Assembly (NCBI GenBank): GCA_033026295.1
Contig: CM065173.1
Location: 15,624,517 to 15,688,516 of the forward strand
Length of the DNA stretch: 64,000 nt
Source: Channa striata
Taxonomy: Eukaryota > Chordata > Actinopteri > Anabantiformes > Channidae
Direction of reading: 5' to 3'
Each line of letters begins with the position of its first letter. Position 1 is the first letter of the stretch. The translations under genes were made by a program, and so were the position numbers. Positions 39,297 to 52,017 of this stretch are shown piece after piece. The notes beneath the pieces were generated by a model that saw only the letters and a program-made list of their open reading frames with translations, was not told where the DNA came from and did not search any database.

Positions 39297-39597
39297 CAGG
39301 GGTGGATCTGCAACTTTTCTGAGGGTGGCCAGAGTGCTCATGCACAAAATTTTAAACCATTTTGAAAATATAAAACTGTATATTATTAGGTTAATAGTAT
39401 GTGCAGAAAGTGTTTGTTGGGGGAATGTTAAATACATAATCATAAACAAATAACAGTTTGGTAGAAGAAAAAAATCATTCTTTGCAGGAATAATCTGCCT
39501 GGTTGCCTAAAAGTCCTACATCTGGTTCCTACCACCTTCTCACTCCGGTATGGGATGGCACCTGGGGTGGCCAATCATATTTTTGGCCACCCCTCTG
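39297..39597. mobile_element. Possible hAT-like non-autonomous element, degraded
   Basis: The left end CAGGGGTGGATCTGC, followed by GAGGGTGGCCAGAGTG, and the right end CCTGGGGTGGCCAATCAT...GGCCACCCCTCTG resemble fish hAT-type short elements. Their GGGTGG termini are inverted (CAGGGGTGG versus CAGAGGGGTGG). The flanking eight bases do not match, so there is no target duplication. It is a tentative call based on the ends and overall look. Confidence 0.4.
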
Positions 39598-42500
39598 GCA
39601 TAAGCTCATACAGATCAGTGAATCATAATAGCACCACCAGGAGGCCTTACAACTGAGCCAAAATGGCACCAGTTTCACACTTATTTTTGGCTTTAAACAC
39701 TCAAATGCATAACTCCTAGGTTAGGTCGGGTTAGGCACTAAATAAAGATGTTGGGATTGGTAAAAGAGTTGGTTTACTTTATAAATCAGCATTTCCTTGG
39801 TGAGACATATCCCCCTATTGTTTTTGTGAACCTTACAAATGGCACACTGTCGCGTATTTTACAGTTTTTGTGCAAAACTCATTCAGCAGCTTTGCTAAAC
39901 CTGTCCTAAAGCCAATAAAAGTCATCAAGTTGTATATTGAGTGTTTGAAAAGCAACTGTGCTTTCTGTGACAAGGTCTTTAACAAACCACAACAAAGACG
40001 GAACACAAAAGAGTTTTTCGAGTTTGATACATTTTCAATTTTTGTTTCGGTAACAGCTGTATAATCGTTTTAGTGTTTAATGTTGCACTATTCGGCTGCT
40101 CCAGTCGGAATGATAGAGCCTGTAAACTATATCTGACAACATTTATATGCATTCAATTCAATACATTCATAACATAGTAAGATATAATACACACAAGAGT
40201 CTCTGTGGTCTCTTTGCAACCTCTGCATAGTAATAAGAACTGGTGACCTGATTTAACTGCTGAAAAAATATAAAAAGTTTTTTGTTAATCCACTTTTCTG
40301 TTTGAGCGTTCCGTGTTTGAGTAACAGCATTTGAGTGGCAGTAATTTAATATGCTTCTTATGTTGATCTAGAAGAGAGACAACAGCAAACAATTATATAG
40401 AACTACAAACAGTGACTGTGGATTCCATGCATCGCTTCCTGTGAGTCCCCCACACGTCGGTGTGTGATTTCAGCTCCTACCTAGGCCTGGCAGTTTCTGT
40501 CGCTACCAATGAAATAAAGAGGGGAAAGAGGTAATTGAATGGAACAATGTTTAATGTCTATTACTTAAAAGAAAGTTATTAGAAATTATAAATATAATTT
40601 CACTTAATTAGATGAAAATCATAAGGAACGGGGTGTTTATTCCTATTTTATGCAGATAATGATACACTAAGTTGCAGTTAAATTCAAAGATACCGTCCCA
40701 CTTGCTTGTGTAAACCTTTTTATTCTCCAGGTGCTTGCTTGTTTAATACTTTTATTCAATGTGTCCTTTCAAATCAAATGGAATACATTTTTATTCTATT
40801 TAATAGGTACTTTGGAAACTGTCTGATCGCGGCTAGTTGCATACCCAGACACATACTTTATTTTGAACAACATTATTGGTTTAAAGCAAAGATTATGTCT
40901 GTGTAACCATGGGTCTGTGACCAATGGCAGACGCTTTGTAGTCAGCTATTGCAACTTCAAACTTGTCCCTCACACAAATGTACTTCAGCACAAGTCTTTT
41001 ATTCAGCTGAAGGCCAAAATTATTTGTAGCTCATTCAAAGTGTTTTTTTTTCCAGCTAAACATAGTTAACACTCACAGACTATATAACATTCTGTGAGAA
41101 AGATTTTTCAGTGTAATCATCACTTCAGAAGTACAAACATAAGAGGATTAAAAGCTGATTGCTGTATGCATAACAATATAAGCATATGCTGCATTAAATT
41201 ATATTATTTAACATTTTAGAACTTTGTTTCTTTTAGTTTTGTTTCATTTAGTTATTCCACTCAACATTAAGGCTCCAACAATATAAATCATGATAAATCA
41301 TAAATCTAACTACATGTATGTATTTTATGACTGACGGGGGGCAGGAAGAAGAGAAAAAATATTTTTCATAACATTAGCGCTTACGGAAATTTCACTACCC
41401 ACTTCAGCGAAGTCACACAGGCTAATCCATTTCTTGAGATGAAGGTGAATATAGAAACAGGGTTCCACTGCTGGAGCTTTGGAGAACTCAGCTGGAGGCT
41501 AGATGCAGACCTGGAGATAGGTGAAGGCAGGGGGTCCATTAACACTTAGGGGAGCCATGCTTGACAGCTCCTTACTCATCTGGGCCCCACAGGGAAGCTT
41601 GTTCTCGCTCCGGCACTGTTGTGATGGTCAGTACCGATGCTTCTAGGGACACCTGGGCGTGAGCTGGGATATTCAGTCATTGTAACAACGCTGGCCCATC
41701 TTGGATTTGATCCAGTCTAATGCTGGAACACTGCTACACTTTTTGCTGAGCCCGGACAATAAAGGCAAGAGTCCTTTGAATATTAATGTGAGCATGTAAA
41801 CCTTACAGTGCGACTTACAACCGAAGACTTGTGTAAAGAAAGCAATATGCAGTCATCATGAGACCATCAAGCACCCGCTGCTTCTTGTTATGCGGAGACT
41901 GCTGAAGGCTACGGAGCTATCGAGGCAATAATGTCACTGCCTGTTAACTCAGTTTACTCATTTTACTCTGTATGTTACAGATGCGAATCAAGAACAATGA
42001 GGCAAGTTCTTGTCAACTGTGAAATGTAAGAATAATAATAATAATTGCATTAGTTAGTTTGTCATTTATTGCTTTGTTTAGGACATTCATTCATTTTTGT
42101 TTGGAAATTATAATTATATTTAGATACATGTTATTTTCCCTTCCATGCTGGTTTTACACTTAACCTGGCAAACCTGAGCTACAGTAGCACAATGCCAACA
42201 ATGCAACGCCACAGTTTTGGCATTAGTCAGTTACCTGTTGTCGTACTGTAAATAATGTACTATTAATAAATAGTACACACAGAGCTTTTGATTAAAATTG
42301 TATTTAATTTAGCGCAGCCAGGGAGCATATTTGGTACTTACCAGGCTACTGGTCGACTTCCCCAGTGAGAAAACACACACTCAGTGGACTAGTGTGTGGT
42401 TACTTGAAACTATCCAAGTATCCAAATGTGCTGGCTGCATTTTTTACTTTATTCCCAAAAAGGAACTGATTAGCCTGCAGCGGCTGAGCCTGCTTGCAGC

Positions 42501-42928
42501 GTTTATGTCATCAAAAACACTGAAATGTTTTCAAAAATTGCCACAATAATAAGTTCCAACCAAACAAATGTCCACACGACTAGTGATTCCATTTGCCCAA
42601 CTTCTGTACTTTTGCTACGATGGCGTACGTTTTCAGACAATTATAGCCCTAGTTTCTCCGTGTGTGGTGTGCTGCTTAATATGTGTGTACATGTGTGGGT
42701 AATATTTTACCTTGAGCCAATATGGCAATTCCCATCTCACAATGGATTCAAAAGGGGAGTTCATCTCTGTGTCATTCTAATCCAGCTCACCGAGCGGTTC
42801 CCAGAAAACTGATATGCCTATGAATATTTGCTCCCATCCTTATGTAGATGTGTCTTAATGGACTCTGACAGCTGTGTGGCTATTATTGATGTCTCTGCAA
42901 AGCATAATGAAAGTGAAATCACTCCTCA
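39598..42928. other. Non-coding sequence; unexplained GC-richer patch at 41.4-41.96 kb
   Basis: No gene is supported. Most of it is AT-rich and featureless. The 41400-41960 patch is richer in GC than its surroundings and could be an unrecognised repeat. Confidence 0.5.
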
Positions 42929-42942
42929 ACAATAGGTGGCAG
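42929..42942 (+). promoter_or_regulatory. CTCF-like core
   Basis: The 14-mer ACAATAGGTGGCAG matches CCASYAGRKGGCRS at 12 of 14 positions. A weaker same-orientation match lies at 43274-43287. This is motif evidence only. Confidence 0.25.
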
Positions 42943-42996
42943 CTAAATGGTGAAAATATTCGCCTATTCTGACAGGTTAACATGTATCAAAAAATG

Positions 42997-43020
42997 CCCC
43001 CCCCCCCTCCTCCTCCTCCA
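42997..43020. repeat. C11 run followed by TCC repeats
   Basis: Eleven C, then four TCC units: a pure pyrimidine tract. Confidence 0.95.
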
Positions 43021-45123
43021 TACCTAGACAAGAGTCATAGTGAACTGGAAACATCAAACTCATTTTATTTGAGATGCCTTATGGAAATATCTATCTTGTA
43101 CATGTAATGAGTTACTGCTTTATAATCCTCAGATGATATTAGCCACGCAGGAGCATTTTTAATGGTGCATTCCTGGTCACTCGTTTAAAATGAAACCTTG
43201 CTTTGAATAAAACAATAATGGAAATTTTGGAACCAAACTTGCCAATTTGTACATTTCCTCAATTTTTCAGTGGAATGCAGGTGGCAGCCATTGAAATTCT
43301 GGGCACCTCCTAGCTATGGTCATCGTTAATTAAGGCGGCTGTGTTCTGACTTATTGACCCCCGTAGCTCAAGGGATTTTGATGGGTTATGGAAGAGCTCG
43401 TGGAATCTGGCCCGTGGCCCAAGTTCTTTCCGTTTTGGTCATCCACAGTGTTTGATGCATGGCAATTTAAATCCTCTCGTCTAATTAAATGTGATCTGCA
43501 CTTGTGCTAAATGACTTTTTTTTTCTGCTTGCTGAGAGATATCAGCTGCCTCTCACACAAGGTGACATTCCACTTTTCCATTATGCAGGATTATAACAGG
43601 TAGGTAAGACTCGGAGGATATAGTGTATGTAGAGGGCCGCTACCACACTGGAAGTCCCTTTTTTTATTTCTGGTGAATAAGTAATGGTGATGAGCAGACT
43701 GCAAGCCTGGGGGAATCGAAGGGATTTGGGGTTTAATTCACAGCTTAGCTACCCCATCTCTGGTGTCAGCACAATGCAAAGTTCAGTGCTAAATCATTAA
43801 TAAAATAATGCCACCAGTCAGCCAACAGTCAACGCAAAAATGGTGAATTCTAATACCTTTTGTGGTCAATACTTGAACTCTGGGGCGCAGCAGGGTGGAG
43901 ACAGAGAGAAGCGATTGAATCGACAAGTGTGTGTGTTATGATACACAAATTAAAAAGAGCTTTACAAATGCACATCTGTTAAAACATTTGCTGCTTTTGT
44001 CTCTGTGCTTGAATAATCACAAAACAAACTATTTTGCAGAGGTAAAAACAGTAAAACATTTCGTTGAAGGGCAGTAAAAAACAATATATTGCCATAAGAT
44101 GTTTTGCTTGGGTGGACAAACATCTTTATATCTCAACCTGACCGTACAGTATATTAATATGACTAACACTGTAGCTGAAAAACTGGAATTCTGAATTGAG
44201 TAGCATACTGTATTTCTTCAAACTAACTGGGTCAAAGCTTTAAATGGCCTCAAGTCTCTATACATACAGATGCCAGGAATATTTCACATACTATAAAAAT
44301 AATATAAATATGTTCAAGCAAATACATTTTGAATTAATATCAAAATGCTACCTTGCTTGTTGTTTGAATGCAGTTTTTCTTCTGGACTAAAATGAGAGAA
44401 AAATGAGAATCTACAAACACAAATTGTGTAAAATGTAAACTATAACTATTTGATACTCTTCCATTTTTCTGTCTCTGACACCCTTACATAAATGTGTTTA
44501 GTGAGGCTATTAAATGTGCTGTAGAAGATCTGTTGTTTTTTGTACATTTTAGTTAAAGTGTAAAGTGTGCTCCTGTCCTTGCCTTTAGCCAGTCGTTGGT
44601 AGAATTCTCCACTCATCTCCGTGCACCCAAATTAATAGGAAAATCTCAAGTGTGAAGCATCCATTACCTCAAAAAACAAACACGGCACAGGCAAAACTGT
44701 AGCAGTATCCTGGCCGCTCAGTCCCGTTGATGATGGAACGCCATCGCTGGAAATCACTTGAACCCGTTATAAAGCTGCACCAACAGTAACTCTTAAGATG
44801 TAACACATGTTCCTCCATTTCTTGTGTCCAAACATAAGCAGCGGGTTAACTGCCCTTCGGAGCTTTCACTCCATTGGCCCACAGTGCAGTGACCTTTTGC
44901 AATAAACCTATTCCCTTTGCTCTTATGGTTAAGCTGCTGAGCAGGAAAGACTGGGCTAGCGAGCTTGGCACAGCAAGCAATGCTTCTTCACAAGGAATTC
45001 CACACTCGGCTGTACTGAACAATTTCTGGCAATGTATTTTAAGGCCCTGGATGATGGTCATTTTGTTGTTTGTAATGCAGAAAATGATCCAGCCTGTCAA
45101 TTATAATAATAATGATAGCAAGT
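43021..45123. other. Non-coding sequence with a candidate conserved element at 43.3-43.5 kb
   Basis: No gene. TTAATTAA (43326-43333) and TAATTA (43482-43487) lie in a unique, moderately GC-rich stretch. Two mirrored frames near 44846-45125 overlap and look random. Confidence 0.45.
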
Positions 45124-45147
45124 AGAAGAAGAAGAAGAAGAAGAAGA
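45124..45147. repeat. AGA trinucleotide microsatellite, about 8 units
   Basis: Perfect trinucleotide array. Confidence 0.95.
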
Positions 45148-48100
45148 TCTTGCTTTTAAAGGTTGTTTACCACTAACTGTCAAAGCTGGTGCTAGGGGGC
45201 AAAGCTACTTACTCCCATAGAAGTTCAACTATTTTGATGTTGTAAGTGAATCTGTTTTGTGCAGGCTACACATCAAGTATAACGAGGTACGTGCTACCCA
45301 CAGTATTTATCTACTTGTACTAGGAAAAGTTGTAAAAATCTTTTTATCTTTCATCTTTATCTATCCATCTGTGTAAAGGAAACACCGGTGTAAATCACTC
45401 ATTTGTATAAAAACCTGTACAGGTTATTAATGTGCCGTAGTAGGAGGAGAGGCACAGTCCTCGGTGTGTCATTATTTATTCATTTTCTGATGTTGATCTT
45501 TAATGCTGGTTTGTGTTTCCGTTTATGATTACTTGTCGGTGTCTTTAGATGGATACAGAGGCATACAGTACAGTAAATGCATTTGCTTTTTATAGTTTGC
45601 AGTCTTATTAATATTTCTACCAAACTGGTGTACTTCTGCATGCAGGAACTGAAACCAATCCTCTATACTGGCTGTGAAAAAGTGCAACTCGTTCTGCTTC
45701 TCCTTGGGGATGGACTGGCGGCTTCTGATCAAACTCCTGAATTCCGGTTCTAGTAGTACAGTGTGCATCAGCAGTCCCGTCTGTGTGTGTATATGGAGAA
45801 AGACTCGGTCTTGAAGCACTTCCTACTGTGTGTTAAGGAGCTGTCCACCGCTCAACCTGATCAGGGTCCCTCAGTGGGATTTTCCTTTCACTGCTGAAGC
45901 TGTTTCAGGAGAGCCGTTTGAGCACATTCGGCACATTTCTAAAGACACCGACAAACAAAGCTGTGTAACCATTTGCTTTGACATCAACAAAGAGAATAAG
46001 TAATTTGTGTACCTTTCACTAAACCTGATTTGCATTGGGATGTGACATTTAGCTTTAGCACATTAGCACAAGACACTCAATCCTACAAGCCGTAAGAAAG
46101 ACGTGGACGGTGACGAAGCAAGACCCCCCAGTGAGATGTTACATCAGAATAGGATTAAAGAGTTGCTGAGGCTGTCAGTAGTTTTACCTGCTGGATGCAT
46201 CACACAGAGATTTTCTACCGGACTTTAAAACCCCAGTATATAACATTCCTATATTAAAATAACAGCTTCCAAATCAATTTAATGGTACGCTGACTTGTTC
46301 TAAGGTGAATGGCATATGTGCTGTGGCAACAGTGGCCTGAGACTGCCAGCTACTCCACCCTGTGACTTTGATGTCCCATCCCGGAGACCTCTTGCAAGAG
46401 CTGCGTAATGCTTTAGTGTATTCTCACAGTACATGCTTGAGTTTACTTAATAGTTAATGTTGCCAAAGGGCGATGAAGCAAGCATGAGAGGGAGAGACCA
46501 TCGCGTCAGACTGGCTTTTGCAAAATCCTGCTCAATAAAGCTTTAATGGATGTGAACGAGAATCGCGATGAGTCTCACCATGCTGACAGAGTCAAAGTGA
46601 TGGACGGGGCAGTAATGCTTGTACTGTTAGCACCGCGGTAAGGTCAGAGTTCTGTCGGACTCTGTGTGTCTGTCTGTGTGACGGCCCATAGTCACAGACA
46701 TTAGTTACGTTCCTCCCGTCTGTATTTTCTGTTACTGGACAATTCATTCCAACACAGGGAGATGAAAGCTTGTTGGAACCATGAAAGGCTGTTTTTGCAT
46801 TACAGTACATGTCACTTAGCTCTAATCCATTTAAGAGAAGCTAAAAAAGCTTAAATTGCCAGTAGAACGTCTACTTTATGATAATGAAGCGTTGTATCCT
46901 TGGAGTGTGTCTTTTACACCTTTCCCTCTCTTCCCTTAGGTTCTCTATCACTGTCCAGCAAAGGCTCGGTTATCTTGATCATATTCTTTATTTCCCAACT
47001 TCACAGGAACAAAGCCGTTCTTTATTCTCTTAAGGGAATTGAGATGTGTTGTCAGAGACTGCGATGCTATAAACCTACAACACAATGGTTACCTGATGCA
47101 CAGACGCTCTATTGTTATAAAGCCATTCACACAAAGCAGCGAAAATGATACTCGCTAAATGGAACGCCACTGTACGACTAACTCAAAGGAAACACATCAA
47201 TTGAGTCGGAATGTGTTATATTTTAGCAGCTGTACATCGGACCAGAAGCACTCATAGCTTGAAGTGTGCTTAGTGTTGCTGCCAATTTTGAAATGAATAC
47301 CCTCTCTTAGCGTCCGATAGCGGCATTAACAGGCAATTGGCTCGAGTAAATGAGGAAGTGGATAAACATTATCTGTCACTTTATGCAAACATAAACATTC
47401 TGATCCCATCTCTGCTGGTGGGGAAACAAAGTACAAATACATTGTGACTGTGGATGAGAAGAAATGTCAGGTATTTGTGATTCACTTTAGCATTTCTTCG
47501 TCTGTTAACTGGTTTTACTTTATGCATCTTTATACAAATATATGTATTTTCTACTTCTATCGCTTGTAAAACAGGCTCATTACTTTTGAAATGCATTAGA
47601 TATTAATTATCTTTGGCGTTTTTTGGCGTTATTGTGGAGCTGTCTTTTACGACATTCTAACCTTAGATTACCTTACCAGCTACAGTGGGATCCTTACATG
47701 TTTTTTAGTTTTTTTTTTTACATCTAAAGTGTTATATTTATTTATTCTCTGATTGATTAACAGACGGGTCAGTTTCAGTGTGTTGCTAAAACAGATACTG
47801 TAACATTAATTTAACTTTACTTGTTTACCTATAATGACTTGATTCAGCCTCTGGTGTGTGTGTTTGCTGACAATATTTACATTAACATTTAATGCATTCT
47901 TTAAAATAATAAATTATGCCTGTATTCTGTGCAAAATTGGTATTAAACAGAAAACCTTTTAATGGATAACGATAGCTTACAAAAAATGGCTGCAAAGAAG
48001 CAAAATCACAGCCTTCCCCAGTTGTGTGGTGGTAGTGCAGACGCTGAAAACTGATATGCACAATTGCTCCTCATTTTAGTATAGTATAGTATATATTTTT

Positions 48101-48951
48101 TCAAATTAAATGTCTACATGATCTTCAAATTACATTAATATAACATGAGGTCCACCTTCCACTGAAACAGCAGGTGAAAGACATACATTTTTACTTTTAT
48201 AATGATTTAAATTTCAGAGCCTGTACTTTGATACTTTTCCTTGAATATTGAAGTTGAACCAGTGCATCTAATTTTACACGTGTTTTTAAGGCATTATATC
48301 TGTATTTGTAGTTTAGTAACGAATGCGTGTACTGTACCTATGACAGTTCACTGAATGTTAAAGCGGCACCATGAGACAAAACAGCGCTTATGAATTAATA
48401 GCAGAATGGTAACTTTAGTCTCTGTCTTTGACTTAAATGCCACTTGTTTTTAAGTGGCTAGTATCAGGAAAACAAAAGGATATGAATGGTGATGAATGGT
48501 CAGGATGATTAGAGTAGCATAATTTCCTCAAAATTCATAACCTGTGGTGGCTCTCCAGGGTTTAGTTAAACTTGGCTGTCTTGTATACATATTTATGAGA
48601 TTGAGTGCCCTAAAATAAAACATGTGTTTTGATTCCCATTATGTTCAGCAGATAGTATTTTACAATTGAAGGGTGAAATTACATTTGACACATATTTATG
48701 TGATGTTTGCTTGTGTTGTTGCACTTAAAATGGCAGTGAGACCATTTTGGAAGCAAAGGATTTGAATCAGCACCAAGTGTCCGGGGAAAAAAAAACAAAT
48801 GGTCCTAATTCTAACAAATTGCTGCAACGCTACTGGGCTTCTTCCCAGTGGTTCTTTTATAAATTGGGACATAATGCGGCGGTAAGTCAAAGCATCCCTC
48901 ATTTTTTATGGGACAAACTCGATGATCTGTGTGCAGAGTGTGGGCTTGAAG
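45148..48951. other. Non-coding, no recognisable feature
   Basis: No supported gene, RNA or repeat. A T-run occurs near 47711-47719 and a short TATAG repeat near 48079-48092. Confidence 0.5.
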
Positions 48952-48984
48952 ACACACACACACACACACACACTCTCTCTCTCT
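48952..48984. repeat. CA microsatellite joined to CT repeat
   Basis: About ten CA units and then six CT units. Confidence 0.95.
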
Positions 48985-51900
48985 TGCAGACTCTTGCAGG
49001 CACATACAGACACCACACCTGCAGAAATGTAGGCTTAGCAAGCTGGAGGTAGTGGGAGGGGATATAAAGGGCCCATAGCAGAACCATTCCCAGCGGGCAG
49101 ATAGCAATAGTCAAGCAAGTTCAAGGTATAATCTCTGTTGGCCCATGAGGGGGACTAATGAGTGACTGGAAGAAGGGGGAGGAAGATGATTATACTTTAC
49201 ATACTAACCTTGGCAACTGGGCCTGTCCTTTAATGACGGCATAATTCAGCGTTCACCTTGGGAGACTGCCACGGGTTTTGGTTTATGAGGTCACCTGGGT
49301 AACCTCAATCACTCAAGTGCATGCTCTGTCTTTGCTTCAGTGACTTGCCTCAACACACACTCACAGGCACACAGGAACTCACACACACTGCCCCGTGTTA
49401 CAGATAGGCTGCCTGCCGCCATCACTAGCGGCGGAACAGGTCAGATCCCAATCTTCCTTCCCTATGGCTCTCTGTTTGAGAGCCTTGTGCTGGGTTGACT
49501 TGTAGTTATGAGTGGAGTGATAGATGCCCATATAACTCAGGATTAATCTCCCAGTTTAGGGAACAAGGCAGAGTGCTGGGGAGTACTAGGAGTTGTATTC
49601 ATAACCCATACACTAGGTCTGCTCATTTAGGGCTGTTGCAATTCCATATGATCGTCATTTTGTCATTCATGTTATGTTTTCCTGAAAAACCAAAAGCCAA
49701 ATTGCTGCACTAGTTGTTGAAGCAAAGTTTGTAAATGTACTGTTTGCACGGCCCTCATATTAAAGCATATACAATAATTAGTATGCAAAGGCCACACGAT
49801 TGTGATTAAACCCAATCATTTTAATTACTGAATTTATTGCTATGCCAGCCATCAATTTGTCACTTGTGTGTCATTTTTTCTGTAGTTATCTTCCTACAGA
49901 TGGAAGTCTTCACGCGCAGTAAAAAAAACAGGTAGACATGATTTCTTTGATCAATACAGTGGTTATGGCAGAGCCACAGCATAATGACGCAGTAAATCTA
50001 CAGCATTCGATATTCCTCTTTCGAAGTGGCGCTTTAAAATGTTTGTTGTGTGATGTGTTTATTCATGGTGCTTCCGTGATTTTACTGCTATTTTACTTAC
50101 CTTTAGAGTGGCCATTTTCTGCTCCTAAATCTCTACCCCAGCCATCACTAATTGATACTAGATCTTATTACATATTGATCAAAAACAGGCTGCACCACGT
50201 CCGAGAACATTGTCTAATTAGATGATGTATATTTCATATGGCTCTGTGCAATACAATACAACACACGGATGTATTAGAATAGCCATTATTCACGCAAACT
50301 CCAATACGTTTGACAGATTTATTTTTCACTCTGCTTTGGCAGCCAAGCTATTTTAGAAGATGCATGCGTTTGACACTAATTTTTGGAAGCATTGTGCGCG
50401 TGGGGCAAAGTGGTTCTCTTATCTGCATTATTAAAGGCCTCAGATGTGTTTTTCTTGTTTTCAGCTGATGGAAATATATTATCATGAAGCTGTGGAGAGC
50501 TGTAGCAGAACAGAAATGTATTAGCAGCTCCTGACTTGCTCTGGTGCAAAAGTACAGGATGAGTATGCTTGACTCTACAAATATTGCCTGTGCTCCCTGT
50601 GTATGCAGGAGAGGAGGCGAAGCCTGTGTGTCTGTGTGGTGATCAGAGCAGAGTTTATATTTCAAGTGTATGAAATCATCATTCACAATTGTTCTGTTAA
50701 CTCCGGTAAGAGTACAGAGCTTCACATGACCGGAGGGTTAACATATACAGGGGAAAAACATGCATCTACTGGGATATAGTAAATAAAATGTATCTGCTAA
50801 AAATGCAGTTTTCAGAGAAAAATGTGCCGCAGTTTCTGATACTTTTTAAGCTGCACGAGGAATATTTTCATGTATGTAGTAATACTAATAATTCCTTTGA
50901 CTTTTTTTTGCTCAAATAAAAATCAGGCTCAGTTTCTTGGTTAAAAATAAATAAATAAAAGGTAATAATTCGGTTTAACTCCACCTGTAATTTGGAATTA
51001 CAAGTTTAGCTTTCACTCATAAAATGGAAATATGTCATCATAATTCTAGATCAATAGGAGGCATCATTGCATAAAAATATACTGACAGTGGTTTTTGACA
51101 ATGAAAATTCTGACTAAATTTAAAATGAATGAGAAATTACAGTCACCCTATCACTCAGTCTCCTGCCATCTCAATTACACTCAGTACTTAGTCTTGTCAG
51201 ATTTAACCATGCAGAGTCTCTTTAATGACGACTTTCAGCTCCTCTTTAGAATTTACTGAGAGCTTTGATGTGAGTTGCCACCTTAGATTGCATTCAAACA
51301 CCTGTCACTTTTCCACATTCGAAGGAGAGGAGATGGGGAGACGTACACAGAGAGAGAGACCAGCAGGTGTGAGTTTGCAGCCTTGCAGTGTAGAAAATAT
51401 ACTGTAGCCAGACACAAGCCAGAAAACAGACACAGGCAGCCATCGACAGAGATGTTGTTATCAATATTGGCAAGTGCTACTCTTCAACCAGAAGTCCCAC
51501 TTTTATTTGGCCAAGGTTTGGGCAAAACAGTGGAATTGATGTGGAATTGATCAAAATGGCTGTACGGCTCTCTCATCTAAAGGGAATTTCATTGATCTGC
51601 CAAAGTCCTTCTCTGTAATTGCTTCAGTGAAGTGTAGGAACAGCAGTTTCAGGTGGGTAGGTATCAGAGGAAAGAACACAGCTTGGACAATTTACAGATC
51701 CTTAAAGTAAAAAGACCACCTCATCCCTCCACCACCCACCGCAACACAGGCTCCATCCATTAGAACCGCATCGACAAACGCAGTGATCTACTGAAACAGG
51801 GGAGAAAAAAAGTGATTAGCATAATCACTAGCGTCCAGTAAGTATAAAACTGCTTTTTATTTCAAACCCAACATCAAATTATGTATTCTGATACAGCTGT

Positions 51901-52004
51901 AAAACTGCCAAATCGTGTTAATCCATATTATCAGCTTATCTCTTTGTATCTTGATGCATGTGCAGGCTCAGGTTAGCCGGGCGTTTGGTTTTGTGTTACT
52001 AGAC
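48985..52004. other. Non-coding, no recognisable gene
   Basis: Unique-looking sequence. The 49.2-49.33 kb part has a compact, less AT-rich character, but no feature can be named. Confidence 0.5.
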
Positions 52005-52017
52005 TGCCACCTAGTGA
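52005..52017 (-). promoter_or_regulatory. CTCF-like core, reverse orientation
   Basis: TGCCACCTAGTGA matches YGCCMYCTNSTGG at 12 of 13 positions. It is opposite in orientation to the site at 42929. Confidence 0.3.

Noticed and set aside
50348..50725. 125-codon minus frame
   Set aside because: No domain, average composition, no supporting signals.
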